Source of the DNA: Rahnella sp. AA
Lineage (GTDB): Bacteria > Pseudomonadota > Gammaproteobacteria > Enterobacterales > Enterobacteriaceae
Direction: 5' to 3'
NCBI RefSeq assembly: GCF_002834385.1
Contig: NZ_PITQ01000001.1
Coordinates: forward strand, 930,001-994,000
DNA: 64,000 nt
Part shown: positions 9,497 through 19,841 of the stretch, piece after piece
Numbering within the stretch: the stretch's first letter is position 1
Layout of the letters: each line of letters starts with the position of its first letter
Made by a program: the position numbers and the translations under genes
The notes under the pieces: generated by a model
Seen by the model: only the letters and a program-made list of their open reading frames with translations
Database searches by the model: none
Told to the model about the DNA's origin: nothing

Positions 9497-10620
9497 GCGA
9501 CTAACTGTTCCATGATGCGCTGATACATACGGCTGAGAACCTGCAAATCGGCGGCATGTACGCATTCGTTGATTTTGTGGATGGTGGCATTCACCGGCCC
9601 CAGTTCAACCACCTGAGCGCCCATCAGCGCGATGAAACGCCCGTCGGAGGTTCCGCCGGTGGTTTGCAGTTCTGGCGTGATTTCGCTGTAGTGGCGAACG
9701 GCATTCACGACGGCGTCAACCAGTTCACCGCGCGAGGTCAGGAACGGCTGGCCGGACACCACCCAGTTCAGGGTGTACTGAAGATTGTGGCGATCCAGCA
9801 GTTCAGCGACGCGCTGCTTAATGATGGCATCGGTCAGTTCCGTGCTGAAACGGAAGTTAAACTGCACATACAGCTCGCCGGGGATCACGTTATTGCTGCC
9901 GGTACCGGCGTTGATATTGGCGATTTGCATGCTGGTCGGCGGGAAGAATTCGTTGCCGTTATCCCAGACCGTTGCGACCAGTTCGTTGAGCGCTGGCATT
10001 GCGCGGTGCACCGGATTATCGGCCAGATGCGGATAGGCAACATGCCCCTGAACGCCATGCACGTGCAGGTTAGCGGTCATCGAGCCGCGACGGCCATTTT
10101 TCACAATATCGCCCACGCGCGTGGTGCTGGACGGCTCGCCGACCAGACAAAAATCCAGGCGCTCTTTGCGTTCCATCAGGGCGTTAACCACTTTGACGGT
10201 GCCGTTCACGGCGCTGGCTTCTTCATCGGAAGTGATCAGAAACGCCAGACGGCCTTTGTGATTCGGGTTTGCTGCCACAAAACGTTCAGCCGCGACCACC
10301 ATCGCCGCCAGCGAACCTTTCATATCGGCAGCGCCACGGCCATACAACATGCCATCGCGCAGGGTCGGCTCGAACGGGCCGGTCACCCACAGATTGTGAT
10401 CGCCGGTGGGTACGACGTCAGTGTGCCCGGCAAATGCCAGGGTTTTGCCTTCACCGCGCGTCGCCCAAAAATTCAGGGTATCGCCAAAATGCATCGGCTC
10501 AACGTGAAAACCCACGGCCTGCAGGCGGGCAATCATAATTTCCTGGCAGCCTGCATCGTCCGGGCTGAGGGAAGGGCGGCGGATTAACTGCTGGGCTAAA
10601 TCGAGAACCGGACAACTCAT
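9493..10620 (-). CDS. dapE: Succinyl-diaminopimelate desuccinylase
   Basis: DapE hydrolyses N-succinyl-LL-diaminopimelate to LL-DAP and succinate in lysine and peptidoglycan synthesis. The 375 residues match E. coli DapE. Dinuclear zinc site motifs are present: AGHTDVVP near residue 67, GAADMKG near 99, the catalytic glutamates in TSDEEA near 134, LVGEPSS near 160, and the C-terminal histidine in HKINECVH near 350. Its start lies 1 bp after the yffB stop, indicating an operon yffB-dapE-M15 peptidase. Confidence 0.97.
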   Translation of the reverse strand: MSCPVLDLAQQLIRRPSLSPDDAGCQEIMIARLQAVGFHVEPMHFGDTLNFWATRGEGKTLAFAGHTDVVPTGDHNLWVTGPFEPTLRDGMLYGRGAADMKGSLAAMVVAAERFVAANPNHKGRLAFLITSDEEASAVNGTVKVVNALMERKERLDFCLVGEPSSTTRVGDIVKNGRRGSMTANLHVHGVQGHVAYPHLADNPVHRAMPALNELVATVWDNGNEFFPPTSMQIANINAGTGSNNVIPGELYVQFNFRFSTELTDAIIKQRVAELLDRHNLQYTLNWVVSGQPFLTSRGELVDAVVNAVRHYSEITPELQTTGGTSDGRFIALMGAQVVELGPVNATIHKINECVHAADLQVLSRMYQRIMEQLVA

Positions 10621-10621
10621 G

Positions 10622-11005
10622 TTACTTCACCTGTGCGAGGAATTGCTGATAGGTTTCTGGTTTGAATCCCAGCAAAGACTGACCCTCCGGGGCCAGTAAA
10701 AATGGGCGTTTAATCACTGCGGGATGTTCAAGCATCACGGCTTTAGCGGCGGCTTCGTTATCACAGGCTGCGCGCGTGGCGTCATCCAGCTTGCGCCAGG
10801 TGGTGCCGCGGGTGTTGAGCATCGCTTCCCAACCCTGTTTGCTGATGAGGTTTTGCAGCAGCGCGTCGTCCAGGCCTTCAACCCGATAATCGTGGAACTG
10901 GCATTCAACGCCATTTTCTTCCAGCCAGCGGCGGGCTTTTTTGACGGTATCGCAATTTTTAATGCCGTAAAGAATAAAAGTGGTTTGAGCAGACGTCGTT
11001 GCCAT
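10622..11005 (-). CDS. yffB: ArsC/Spx-like reductase family protein YffB
   Basis: A 127-residue thioredoxin-fold protein of the ArsC/Spx family. One cysteine lies in the N-terminal [12 protein letters not shown] motif. A C-terminal [10 protein letters not shown] segment supplies the family's conserved basic and proline residues. E. coli YffB is suggested to act as a glutathione-dependent thiol reductase; arsenate reduction is not established for it. The gene precedes dapE by 1 bp, as in E. coli. Confidence 0.9.
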   Translation of the reverse strand: MATTSAQTTFILYGIKNCDTVKKARRWLEENGVECQFHDYRVEGLDDALLQNLISKQGWEAMLNTRGTTWRKLDDATRAACDNEAAAKAVMLEHPAVIKRPFLLAPEGQSLLGFKPETYQQFLAQVK

Positions 11006-11204
11006 AAAAAAACATAACCTGTGAGTAATAAAGGAACTTTTGACCAGCGCAAAAAGCGGGACACGAATAATTCACATAATGAGGCAAAATGCGGGCAGGA
11101 TCCAGACGGGGCGGGATTGTGATCGCGATTAAACAATCGCGAATGAATTTTTGCGTGTACAAAAAATAGACGTATAATGATGCCGTCCAATCAAGGGGAG
11201 AAAA

Positions 11205-11264
11205 ATGTTAGAGCAAGAATTAGGTAACTGGAAAGACTTTATCGACCGTATGTTGAAAGCGTAA
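11205..11264 (+). CDS. ypfM: YpfM, 19-residue small protein
   Basis: The peptide MLEQELGNWKDFIDRMLKA follows a strong ribosome-binding site (AAGGGGAG) with good spacing. It differs from the E. coli YpfM microprotein at only a few residues, and sits at the same place, between yffB and acrD. The peptide is an amphipathic helix; its function is unknown. Conservation between genera at this length is strong evidence that it is translated. Confidence 0.88.
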   Translation: MLEQELGNWKDFIDRMLKA

Positions 11265-11398
11265 TTGCCCACAGTACCAGCGACAAAGCAAAGAGAAGAT
11301 TTATTCACCGTGTCAGCGCGTCATAATAAAAACGTTTGTTCAGGAAGACCATTACGTCCATTTAGCGACGATTTACACCAGCCAATAAATCATTAATA

Positions 11399-11432
11399 AA
11401 AAAGGCGTTAATATCTATTAACGCCTTTTTTG
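11399..11432. terminator. Bidirectional terminator between ypfM and acrD
   Basis: The stem AAAAGGCGTTAATA / TATTAACGCCTTTT closes on a 2-base loop and has A- and T-runs at its ends. It serves ypfM (+) and acrD (-). Confidence 0.85.
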
Positions 11433-11453
11433 TTTTCAGCGATTTGCGTTTCG

Positions 11454-14400
11454 TCAGTGTGTATCGGCTGGCGCTGTTTCAGCGATATCAGCAATCACCG
11501 GCTTACCACTTTTACCGGGGAAACGGCGGCGGATCAGCACAAAGAACAGCGGCACGAAGAAGATTGCCAGAACTGTCGCAGAAATCATCCCACCGATAAC
11601 ACCGGTCCCCACGGCGTGCTGGCTGCCCGAGCCTGCGCCCATGCTGGTCGCCATCGGCAGTACGCCGAAGATAAACGCCAGTGATGTCATCAGAATCGGC
11701 CGCAGGCGCATTCTGGCGGCTTCCAGTGTGGCTTCCAGCAACTCTTTGCCTTTAGTATTCAGATCGTTGGCAAATTCGACGATCAGAATGGCGTTTTTCG
11801 CTGACAAGCCGATGATCGTTAACATCCCGACCTGGAAATACACGTCGTTTTCCAGCCCGCGCAACCAGGTTGCGATGACAGCACCGATCACACCCAGCGG
11901 AACAACCAGCATAACGGAGAACGGTATCGACCAGCTTTCGTACAGGGCGGCCAGACACAGGAACACCACCAGCAAAGAAATTGCATACAGCGCCGGAGCT
12001 TGTGAGCCGGATAGCCTTTCCTGATACGACAGGCCGGTCCATTCCAAACCAATGCCCACCGGCAGTTTGGCGACCAGTTTTTCCATGTCATCCATGGCGG
12101 TACCGCTGCTGATACCTGTTGCCGGCTCGCCGACAATTTCGAGTGACGAGTAGCCATTATAACGTTCCAGACGTGGCGAACCGGTCAGCCAGTAAGACGT
12201 TGCGAATGCGGAAAAAGGCACCATGGTTCCCGCAGAGTTGCGGACGTACCAGCGGTTGACGTCGTCCGGCAACATACGGAACTGCGCCCCGGCTTGCACA
12301 TACACTTTTTTGACACGCCCGCGATCAACGAAGTCGTTGACGTAGGTCGAGCCCCAGGCCGTACTGAGCGTACTGTTGATATCCGCAATCGCTACGCCAA
12401 GCGCCTGTGCTTTTACCTGATCAATGTTGATCTGCAACTGCGGGCTGTCATCCAGACCATTGTGGCGAACGCGGGTCAGGTTGCTGTCTTTTGAGGTCAT
12501 TTCAAGCAACTGATCGCGGGCGGACATCAGGGCTGCGTGCCCAAGCCCGGCATGGTCTTGTAATTCCATATCAAAGCCGGTTGCGCTGCCAAGGCCGTTG
12601 ATCGCCGGCGGGCTGCTGGCGATAACACGCGCTTCCTGAATTTTACGGAAGGCGGTGGTGGCTCGTTCAATCAGGTCAAATGAAGACTCTCCCGCGCCAG
12701 TACGCTGATCCCAGGGGGTAAGGCGTACGAACATACGGGCAACGTTCTGTCCGTTCCCGCCCGGGCCGGCACCGATGGTTGAAAACACGGAAAGCACATC
12801 TTTTTTATCTTCGGTCAGGAAATATTTCTCGACTTTTTCGACCACTTTTTGGGTTTGCTGCAATGTGGAACCCGGTGGCAATTGTATCTGAACGGTGAAC
12901 ACACCCTGATCTTCCAACGGCAGGAACGATGTCGGTAATTTGATGAACATAACGGCCAGTGCGACAACAATCAGCGCATAAGCCAGCATATAGCGCAGGC
13001 TGTTGCGTAAAATCCGCGCAACGCCATTTTCATAACGGCGGGCATTGCGGTCAAACATACGGTTAAACCAGCCGAAGAAGCCACGTTTGCCGTGATGGTG
13101 GCCCTGGGCGATAGGTTTGAGAATGGTGGAACAGAGCGCAGGCGTCAGCGTCAGTGCAACGAATACTGAAAGCACCATCGCGGAAACGATGGTAATGGAG
13201 AACTGGCGGTAAATCGCACCTGTGGTGCCGCCGAAGAAGGCCATGGGGACGAATACTGCGGACAACACCATCGTGATGCCGACGAGTGCGCTCTGGATTT
13301 GCCCCATCGATTTGCGCGTCGCTTCTCTGGGGCTAAGACCTTCTTCGCTCATCACGCGCTCGACGTTTTCTACCACCACAATGGCATCATCTACCAGCAA
13401 GCCGATCGCCAGAACCATCGCAAACATCGTCAATGTATTTATGCTGTAACCGAACTGATGCAATACCGCGAATGTGCCGAGCAATACCACGGGAACGGCA
13501 ATCGTCGGGATCAATGTGGCGCGGAAATTTTGCAGGAACAGATACATCACCAGGAACACCAGTACGATCGCCTCGAACAGCGTTTTCACCACATCTGTGA
13601 TGGCGGCTTTGACGAACGGCGTCGTTTCGTAGGCAATTTCGGCTTTCAGGCCATGTGGATAGTAGTGAGAAAGTTCATCCAGACGTGCACGAACGGCTTT
13701 ATCAGTTTGTAACTCATTGGCCCCGGAAGCCAGTTTTACGCCCATCCCTGACGCTGCCTGCCCGTTATAGCGGCTGAGCAGAGCATAGTTTTCGGCACCC
13801 AGGCCAATGGTCGCGACATCACCAAGTTTGACCTGTGAACCATCCTGATTCACTTTCAGGGTGATCTGACGAAACTGCTCGGGTGTTTGAAGCTGTGCCT
13901 GCGCATTAATGGTGGCGTTGAGTGCCTGAAAATCAACGGAAGGCGCACCGCCAAGCTGTCCCACGGCAACCTGGCTGTTTTGTGCTTTGATTGCTGTGAC
14001 AACATCTGCCGTCGTCAGCTCATAATTATTGAGCTTGTCCGGATCCAACCAGATGCGCATCGCGTACTGTGAGCCGTAGGCATCAATACTCCCGACGCCG
14101 TCGACACGGCTGAGTGGATCCTGAATGTTCGACGCCACATAGTCGGCGATATCCTGCTTATCCATGCTGCCATCGGTGGACACGAACGCCACCATCATCA
14201 GGTTCGTATCACCGGTTTTCGACACAGTGACACCCTGAGTCTGGACATCTTGCGGCAGTCGTTTCAGCGCCTGTTGCAGTTGGTTTTGCACCTGTTGCAG
14301 GGCTTCGTTGGGGTCTGTTCCGGCGGTAAAACTCAGGGTTATTTGCGATTTGCCGTCGTTACTGCTCTGCGAGGACATATACATCAGATTATCGAGGCCA

Positions 14401-14609
14401 GTCATATTCTGTTCGATAATCTGCGTAACGGTATTTTCTAATGTTTGTGCTGATGCGCCCGGATAGGTCGCAGAGATCCTGACATTCGGCGGAGCCAGAT
14501 CAGGATACTGTTCAACCGGCAGAAAATAGATAGCGAGTGCGCCGGACAAGGAAATGATGATCGCTAAAACCCAGGCAAAGATTGGGCGATCGATAAAAAA
14601 GTTAGCCAT
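11454..14609 (-). CDS. acrD: AcrD, RND aminoglycoside/multidrug efflux permease
   Basis: AcrD is an inner-membrane proton antiporter that works with AcrA and TolC and exports aminoglycosides, bile salts and other polar drugs. The 1051-residue protein (E. coli 1037) follows AcrD closely from [17 protein letters not shown] through to the C-terminus. It has twelve membrane segments and two large periplasmic loops. The proton-relay aspartates are in [16 protein letters not shown] near 405, and a partner lysine is in [16 protein letters not shown] near 940. No adaptor gene is adjacent, as is usual for acrD. The extra C-terminal tail is short and charged. Position next to ypfM matches E. coli. Confidence 0.95.
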   Translation of the reverse strand: MANFFIDRPIFAWVLAIIISLSGALAIYFLPVEQYPDLAPPNVRISATYPGASAQTLENTVTQIIEQNMTGLDNLMYMSSQSSNDGKSQITLSFTAGTDPNEALQQVQNQLQQALKRLPQDVQTQGVTVSKTGDTNLMMVAFVSTDGSMDKQDIADYVASNIQDPLSRVDGVGSIDAYGSQYAMRIWLDPDKLNNYELTTADVVTAIKAQNSQVAVGQLGGAPSVDFQALNATINAQAQLQTPEQFRQITLKVNQDGSQVKLGDVATIGLGAENYALLSRYNGQAASGMGVKLASGANELQTDKAVRARLDELSHYYPHGLKAEIAYETTPFVKAAITDVVKTLFEAIVLVFLVMYLFLQNFRATLIPTIAVPVVLLGTFAVLHQFGYSINTLTMFAMVLAIGLLVDDAIVVVENVERVMSEEGLSPREATRKSMGQIQSALVGITMVLSAVFVPMAFFGGTTGAIYRQFSITIVSAMVLSVFVALTLTPALCSTILKPIAQGHHHGKRGFFGWFNRMFDRNARRYENGVARILRNSLRYMLAYALIVVALAVMFIKLPTSFLPLEDQGVFTVQIQLPPGSTLQQTQKVVEKVEKYFLTEDKKDVLSVFSTIGAGPGGNGQNVARMFVRLTPWDQRTGAGESSFDLIERATTAFRKIQEARVIASSPPAINGLGSATGFDMELQDHAGLGHAALMSARDQLLEMTSKDSNLTRVRHNGLDDSPQLQINIDQVKAQALGVAIADINSTLSTAWGSTYVNDFVDRGRVKKVYVQAGAQFRMLPDDVNRWYVRNSAGTMVPFSAFATSYWLTGSPRLERYNGYSSLEIVGEPATGISSGTAMDDMEKLVAKLPVGIGLEWTGLSYQERLSGSQAPALYAISLLVVFLCLAALYESWSIPFSVMLVVPLGVIGAVIATWLRGLENDVYFQVGMLTIIGLSAKNAILIVEFANDLNTKGKELLEATLEAARMRLRPILMTSLAFIFGVLPMATSMGAGSGSQHAVGTGVIGGMISATVLAIFFVPLFFVLIRRRFPGKSGKPVIADIAETAPADTH

Positions 14610-14936
14610 GCGTCAAGAACCTCGTTGTCACTCTGGCTGAGTGACTAACATCAGCAAACAAACATAACGTCAGTAATCTGACAAAAAAATCCCTGAGAGT
14701 ATTTTCACAGGGGCGGTGCTGTCCGGAAAGAACTGAGCGAGTGTTAGAGTATCGTTCTATGTCAGTGCACTTTACCTGCTCACAACGCATAAAACGTGGA
14801 GAAATAAAGGAGATGATGTAAAAAAGCCCCCCCACACACGGGGTTATATCTCAGACATGTTCGCTGAAACAGTCTACGCTTTGACTGCCATCTTTATATG
14901 ACAAAATTTTTTTACCGACACGCAGGAGCTGTCCAG
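14610..14936. other. Divergent intergenic region acrD / wHTH gene
   Basis: This 327-bp gap must carry the promoters for acrD and for the winged-helix gene. It holds a C/G-rich run at about 14826-14843. No convincing ORF or RNA was seen, and no regulator site could be assigned with confidence. Confidence 0.5.
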
Positions 14937-15227
14937 ATGAGTTTGACTTTAAATTCGGTATTTGCCCGCCGTCTCTATCTTTGCTGGTTGCTGGACAATG
15001 AACCTAAACTGAATGTGCCGAAGCTGATGGAAATCACCGGCTGGCCTAGACGTACTTTGCAGGATGTGCTGAAAGCGTTACCGGGCATGGGTATCGAACT
15101 GGAGTTTGTGCAGCAGGGCGTGCGCAATAACGACGGCTACTATCAGATTTCCGGCTGGGGACCGCTGGATCCTCAATGGATTGCCCGACATCGCGGGCAA
15201 CTTCTCGATGCAATTGAGCACGGCTGA
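14937..15227 (+). CDS. Small winged helix-turn-helix DNA-binding protein
   Basis: The 96-residue protein starts at the ATG at 14937, after a GGAG site; the frame opens further upstream without one. Residues 25-50 (LNVPKLMEITGWPRRTLQDVLKAL) form a helix-turn-helix, followed by a wing-like GIELEFVQQG and YYQISGWG. It resembles conserved enterobacterial winged-helix proteins of unknown target. It lies 72 bp before nudK on the same strand and diverges from acrD, so either could be a target. This is inference only. Confidence 0.75.
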   Translation: MSLTLNSVFARRLYLCWLLDNEPKLNVPKLMEITGWPRRTLQDVLKALPGMGIELEFVQQGVRNNDGYYQISGWGPLDPQWIARHRGQLLDAIEHG

Positions 15228-15299
15228 CGCTGGCAGGGGCGTACTATTGCGGCTATGATATCGGGCTTCTCTCACCCTTTCTGAGCGGAGGCACGCTAA

Positions 15300-15890
15300 A
15301 TGTCATCTCATGGCAGGTCATCTAAAATCGAAAACGTCCAGACCGAGTTACTCTCTGATAACTGGTATGTTCTTCGAAAATTCACCTACGATTTAATCAA
15401 ACGCAACGGTGAACGTCAGCCGCAATCCCGTGAAGTGTATGATCGGGGAAACGGTGCGACTATTCTGCTTTATAACCGGCCAAAGAAAACCGTTCTGCTG
15501 ATCAATCAGTTTCGTATGCCGACGTATGTCAACGGCAACCCGACCGGCATGTTGCTGGAAACCTGCGCAGGTTTGCTGGATGACGATTCACCGGAAGATT
15601 GCATCCGCAAAGAAGCGATTGAAGAAACCGGTTTTGCCGTCGGGCACGTCGAAAAATTATTCGAATGCTATATGTCGCCGGGCAGCGTGACGGAAATCGT
15701 ACACTTTTTTGCCGCAGAATATGATGAATCGCAGCGGGCGAATGCGGGCGGCGGCGTGGAAGATGAAGATATTGATGTGCTGGAAGTGCCGTTCAACGAA
15801 GCGCTGGCGATGATTAAAGATGGCCGCATCAAAGACGGTAAAACGATTATGCTGCTGCAATACGCGCAGTTGCAGGGCTGGCTGGCATAA
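15300..15890 (+). CDS. nudK: GDP-mannose pyrophosphatase NudK (YffH)
   Basis: The 196-residue Nudix hydrolase has its Nudix box at [20 protein letters not shown], near residues 91-110, with the metal-binding glutamates. The [18 protein letters not shown] and [13 protein letters not shown] segments that follow are typical of NudK. NudK cleaves GDP-mannose to GMP and mannose 1-phosphate. The E. coli protein is of similar length and lies close by, near acrD. Confidence 0.93.
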   Translation: MSSHGRSSKIENVQTELLSDNWYVLRKFTYDLIKRNGERQPQSREVYDRGNGATILLYNRPKKTVLLINQFRMPTYVNGNPTGMLLETCAGLLDDDSPEDCIRKEAIEETGFAVGHVEKLFECYMSPGSVTEIVHFFAAEYDESQRANAGGGVEDEDIDVLEVPFNEALAMIKDGRIKDGKTIMLLQYAQLQGWLA

Positions 15891-15920
15891 CGGCGATGCG
15901 TTATCTCGTGATGTAAATAA

Positions 15921-15944
15921 CAAAGGCACCCGGAGGTGCCTTTG
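15921..15944. terminator. Convergent terminator between nudK and the following minus-strand gene
   Basis: The stem CAAAGGCACC / GGTGCCTTTG is perfect with a 4-base loop. It lies between two convergent stop codons 60 bp apart. T-runs are short. Confidence 0.65.
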
Positions 15945-15949
15945 CTGTT

Positions 15950-17125
15950 TCAGTGGGTGAGACTGAGCGGAGTACTGCCTGCGTGACCTTTTATTGCTGA
16001 CCAGGGGAGAACTGACCATTCCGGGCCTTCACATGAACGCAGCACACGGGCAAACGTTGGGTCAAAATACAGCCCCTGGGGAGTGAAATACCACGCAGGA
16101 AACTGCCAGACCGAAGGATCTGAATAATCACAATCATCTTCACTTTCGTCTGTCGGTTTTTGCATTTGCTGCGGGTACGCGGCCGTCAGTTGTTTCACCA
16201 GCCACGGTGCCCATTTTTTCGCGCGGTATTGCGCAAAAGTATCGAAATCCACATCATTTTTCCCTGTGAGGGCGCGGTCTTCCGCATTCAGATAATGGGA
16301 GGGCGCACCGTCTCCGACCCAGACAACATCTTCCAGGGTCAGCGTTTCCGCATTTTTAGCATTCAGATTGACAGGGGCTTCGCCGAAATCCGGATGTGCG
16401 CCGCCACAGTCGTAAGAAGTGAAGACGCTCACGCTGACGACCTCCGGGCTCAGGTATTCCGGCGTCACCGTTTGCTGATATTCACCCTGCCCAAAGCGGC
16501 TGGCGCCGAGCATACAGGCGTGCCAGCTGCTGACTTCCTGCCACAGACGGGCACGCAGCTTTTGGTTAATCGCCTGCAGACCAGCCTCGGGATAACCCGA
16601 AACAATCTCAAATAAACTGATTTTAGATTGCGGTTCAGTCCACCATTGCAGCTGATACCCCATCAGATTTTCGCTTTTGCCGGCCTTTAGCTGCAGCGCA
16701 GATAACCGCAAATACTCGTAGGGATCGATATGGATAAGCGAGCTGAGATAGCTGTCATCCGCCGCCGTTGCCGGCAATTGCGCAGGTTGCAACGTAACCG
16801 GTAAGGTTTTGCCTTTCGGATCCGTCCAGCTGCCTTGCCAGCCGCCATTCTCAGTTTTCGTGAGTGAAAGCTCAGGGCGTGGCGTATCGTCAAAATCATC
16901 CAATCCTTCCTGTAGCTTCAGGTCCTGACCATCCAGTGAACCATTCAGCGGCAGATCCAGACGATATTTCTGATAAAAATATCGACCGGTGACTTCATCT
17001 GGCTTATTTAAGTCCAGTTCGACAACAATATTGGTTTTACCCAGCGTACCGGAATACACCACAGGTGGCTCTTCAGCCAGCGCTGGTAGCGAGAACAGTG
17101 CTATCAGCCAAATCAATAACTTCAT
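15950..17125 (-). CDS. Exported protein with a DUF3298/RsiV-like C-terminal region
   Basis: The 391-residue product has a clear Sec signal (MKLLIWLIALFSLPALAEE, cleavage after ALA). Residues 20-120 form a beta-rich domain with a GSWTDPKGKTLPVTL block. The second half has FTSYDCGGAHPDFG near residue 245 and the later ALTGKNDVDFDTFAQ and FTPQGLYFDP segments. This is the pattern of the DUF3298 family, which includes RsiV and peptidoglycan-related proteins. Five cysteines suggest periplasmic disulphides. Function is unknown. It diverges from another secreted protein gene at 17386. Confidence 0.7.
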   Translation of the reverse strand: MKLLIWLIALFSLPALAEEPPVVYSGTLGKTNIVVELDLNKPDEVTGRYFYQKYRLDLPLNGSLDGQDLKLQEGLDDFDDTPRPELSLTKTENGGWQGSWTDPKGKTLPVTLQPAQLPATAADDSYLSSLIHIDPYEYLRLSALQLKAGKSENLMGYQLQWWTEPQSKISLFEIVSGYPEAGLQAINQKLRARLWQEVSSWHACMLGASRFGQGEYQQTVTPEYLSPEVVSVSVFTSYDCGGAHPDFGEAPVNLNAKNAETLTLEDVVWVGDGAPSHYLNAEDRALTGKNDVDFDTFAQYRAKKWAPWLVKQLTAAYPQQMQKPTDESEDDCDYSDPSVWQFPAWYFTPQGLYFDPTFARVLRSCEGPEWSVLPWSAIKGHAGSTPLSLTH

Positions 17126-17385
17126 CCGTATCTCCCAGAGAAATGAACAGCATCCTTCCTGCTTGCCATTATTGTTTGTTTTAGGCGTGACCAGTGTACT
17201 GAAAGTTTCGTGACGTCACCATTACGTGATTTCGTACGTCATGAAAAATTATTATCGCTATGACCACAAATCTGGCTGAGTATCTCTTTCTTATTTCGAA
17301 TAAAAAATGCTGGATTGTTGGCACTCTCCTGGCGAGGGTTACGCTATTATCAGAGGGATAATTTCGAACAGAGCTGAAACTCATA

Positions 17386-18456
17386 ATGAGCAGATGGATA
17401 ACCGCCCCTTTATGCCTGCTGGCCGGAATGCTGGTTTTTAGCACACAGGCTGAGCCGCTGCAGGCAATTTATAATGACTGGCAGGTCAGTTGCGACAATC
17501 TGAATCACTGTGTGGCGCGTAATTCTCAGGATGGACAGGAACTGGTGATGAAAATCACCCGCGAAGCTGGCCCTGAAGGGAAATCGTCAGTCAGTATTGA
17601 TTACCAGCGCAACAGTGACGAACAGACGACGGATGCGCCGATTGCCAGCCGCCTGCAAATGAATGGCAAAACGCTGAGCTTTAATCACCGGGAATGGGAT
17701 ACCAGTAAAAAACATCTTTCGACCAGTAACCGTTTGGTGGTGAATGATTTTATCGAAGATATCCGTGAAGGCAGCAGTATCCAGTTGGCCGTGAAAGCGG
17801 ACCCTTCTCAAACGGTAAAACCGGTGATTTCGCTCAAAGGGATAAAAGCAGCGCTGCTGGCAATTGACGCGCAACAAGGGCGCGTTGGTACGAAAACAGC
17901 CTGGATAAGCCGGGGTGGTAAACCGGCGAACGCTGTTCCGCCAGCCCCGGTTTCACCGGTTCTGCCGCGTTTCAGTGAGCCTCATGCCTTGTCTGAAACA
18001 GAGATTTCGGCCATTACCCAGAATGCCGCCACGACGATTGAAAATAACGATTGCAGCCTCGATCCTTCTGAGCGTGAAGTACACATTTTTGCCCTGAGCA
18101 ATGACAAAGCGCTGATGACCGTTAATTGTGATATGGGCGCATACAATCTCTATACTTTGGGTTTTTTGGTTTCCCGCCAGCCACCTTATAAAATGGATAA
18201 TCTGGCGCTGAATATGCCCTTCAAACTGGGGGAAGACGACGAATCACCGGAGCTTATCAACGCTGATTTTGATCCGAAGACCGGCATGCTTTCAACCTAT
18301 GATAAAGGGCGTGGCGTTGGCGATTGCGGGGTGTCTTCACGTTGGTTGTTCGACGGAAAAGCGTTTCGGCTGGCTGCCTTCGCTTCTGAGCCAAGCTGTG
18401 ACGGCTACAGCCGTGGCGGCGAATGGCCGGTGCTTTGGGTGACGCAGGTTCAGTAG
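17386..18456 (+). CDS. DUF1176-family exported protein
   Basis: A 356-residue protein with a Sec signal (cleavage after STQA at about residue 22). The mature protein starts with IYNDWQVSCDNLNHCVA, the typical DUF1176 opening. It ends with a cysteine-containing block DKGRGVGDCGVSSRW and FASEPSCDGY. DUF1176 proteins are periplasmic or exported and functionally uncharacterised. Two pairs of cysteines at each end are likely disulphides. The gene ends at a strong terminator facing ybcJ. Confidence 0.85.
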   Translation: MSRWITAPLCLLAGMLVFSTQAEPLQAIYNDWQVSCDNLNHCVARNSQDGQELVMKITREAGPEGKSSVSIDYQRNSDEQTTDAPIASRLQMNGKTLSFNHREWDTSKKHLSTSNRLVVNDFIEDIREGSSIQLAVKADPSQTVKPVISLKGIKAALLAIDAQQGRVGTKTAWISRGGKPANAVPPAPVSPVLPRFSEPHALSETEISAITQNAATTIENNDCSLDPSEREVHIFALSNDKALMTVNCDMGAYNLYTLGFLVSRQPPYKMDNLALNMPFKLGEDDESPELINADFDPKTGMLSTYDKGRGVGDCGVSSRWLFDGKAFRLAAFASEPSCDGYSRGGEWPVLWVTQVQ

Positions 18457-18471
18457 GCTTTATTCCAATAC

Positions 18472-18513
18472 AAAAATGCCCTGCCAGCGTGAAGCGAACA
18501 GGGCATTTTTTTG
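18472..18513. terminator. Bidirectional terminator between the DUF1176 gene and ybcJ
   Basis: The stem AAAAATGCCCTG / CAGGGCATTTTT has flanking A- and T-runs and a 15-base loop. Confidence 0.82.
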
Positions 18514-18533
18514 CAACAAAACCGCTTAAATCG

Positions 18534-18752
18534 TTATGCGGATGCTTTCACGACCACTTTGTTGCTGGCAAATTCGACCTGCTGATCGGCAACAATTTTG
18601 CAGCGTTTGCGGGTTTCGATTTTACCGTTGACCTTAACCTGGCCTTCTGCGATCACCGCTTTTGCGGTACCGCCGCTGTCACACCAGCCCATAAATTTGA
18701 GCAGATCGCACAGTTCAACGTGCGGGTGTTGTTCGAGAAAAAAAGTTTCCAT
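18534..18752 (-). CDS. ybcJ: YbcJ, S4-like RNA-binding protein
   Basis: A 72-residue protein with the alpha-L (S4-like) RNA-binding fold: VELCDLLKFMGWCDSGGTAKAVIAEG, then VKVNGKIETRKRCKI. It matches E. coli YbcJ in length and sequence and is described there as ribosome associated. It is 32 bp downstream of folD on the same strand, as in E. coli, so the two form an operon. Confidence 0.92.
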   Translation of the reverse strand: METFFLEQHPHVELCDLLKFMGWCDSGGTAKAVIAEGQVKVNGKIETRKRCKIVADQQVEFASNKVVVKASA

Positions 18753-18784
18753 GTGTTCCTGACTTTTTGTGTAGTGCTGCTTGT

Positions 18785-19657
18785 TTAAGGCTTACTGGCG
18801 CTGATGTCATGATATTCCTCGCACGCCTGCAAGGTATTTTGAATCAACGTTGCGACCGTCATCGGGCCTACGCCGCCCGGCACCGGTGTGATAAAGGAAG
18901 CGCGCTCGGCGGCGGCATCATATTCCACATCGCCGACAACTTTACCACTTTCCAGACGGTTAATACCGACATCAATGACGATTGCGCCTGGTTTAATCCA
19001 TTCGCCCGGGATAAAGCCCGGTTTGCCAACGGCCACCACAACCAAATCTGCATTTTCAACGTGATGGCGCAGATTTTTAGTAAAACGGTGCGTAACCGTG
19101 GTTGTACAACCGGCCAGCAGTAGTTCCATGCTCATCGGGCGGCCAACAATATTGGATGCACCGATCACCACCGCATTCAGGCCAAAAGTATCGATACCGT
19201 AACGCTCGAGCAAGGTGACGATGCCGCGCGGAGTACAAGGGCGTAGCGTCGGAGCGCGCTGGCAAAGGCGACCCACATTATAAGGATGGAAACCATCAAC
19301 ATCTTTGCCCGGATGAATGCGTTCCAGCACTTTAATGTTATCGATGCCCGCAGGCAGCGGTAACTGGACCAGAATACCGTCGATTTCGTTATCGTTGTTC
19401 AGTTTTTCGATAAGATCCAGAAGCTCTGCTTCACTGGTGGTTGCGGGTAAATCGTAAGAGCGGGAAATAAACCCCACCTCTTCACACGAGCGGCGTTTGC
19501 TGGCGACATAAATCTGCGATGCCGGGTTTTCACCCACCAGCACAACGGCCAGCCCCGGTGCGCGCTTTCCTTGCGCCAGTCGTTGTTGAACACGCGCTGC
19601 AACTTCGCTTCTGACTTGCTGCGCAATCGTTTTACCGTCAATAATCTTTGCTGCCAT
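18785..19657 (-). CDS. folD: Bifunctional methylenetetrahydrofolate dehydrogenase/cyclohydrolase
   Basis: FolD interconverts 5,10-methylene-, methenyl- and 10-formyl-tetrahydrofolate with NADP and supplies one-carbon units. The 290 residues (E. coli 288) contain the catalytic YVASK tyrosine/lysine motif near 50, the QLPLP motif near 98, PCTPRGI near 140, the Rossmann segment [12 protein letters not shown] near 165, and a C-terminal [11 protein letters not shown]. It is followed by ybcJ and preceded by a divergent dehydrogenase gene. Confidence 0.97.
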   Translation of the reverse strand: MAAKIIDGKTIAQQVRSEVAARVQQRLAQGKRAPGLAVVLVGENPASQIYVASKRRSCEEVGFISRSYDLPATTSEAELLDLIEKLNNDNEIDGILVQLPLPAGIDNIKVLERIHPGKDVDGFHPYNVGRLCQRAPTLRPCTPRGIVTLLERYGIDTFGLNAVVIGASNIVGRPMSMELLLAGCTTTVTHRFTKNLRHHVENADLVVVAVGKPGFIPGEWIKPGAIVIDVGINRLESGKVVGDVEYDAAAERASFITPVPGGVGPMTVATLIQNTLQACEEYHDISASKP

Positions 19658-19841
19658 CAGGGGATAAATCCATCAATTAATAAATGCAGGGGGATGCGGC
19701 TATTTTGTCAGAAGCGGCGGGCGCTGTCAGGCGCTGAATGCGAATAACTTCTGATTTTCGGGGACAAATTAACCTGAGACAGTGGCGAAAAAAGTGTCTA
19801 TTTTAGAAACAGGTCTTTTTAAATCATAAGGAAAGGAACCA

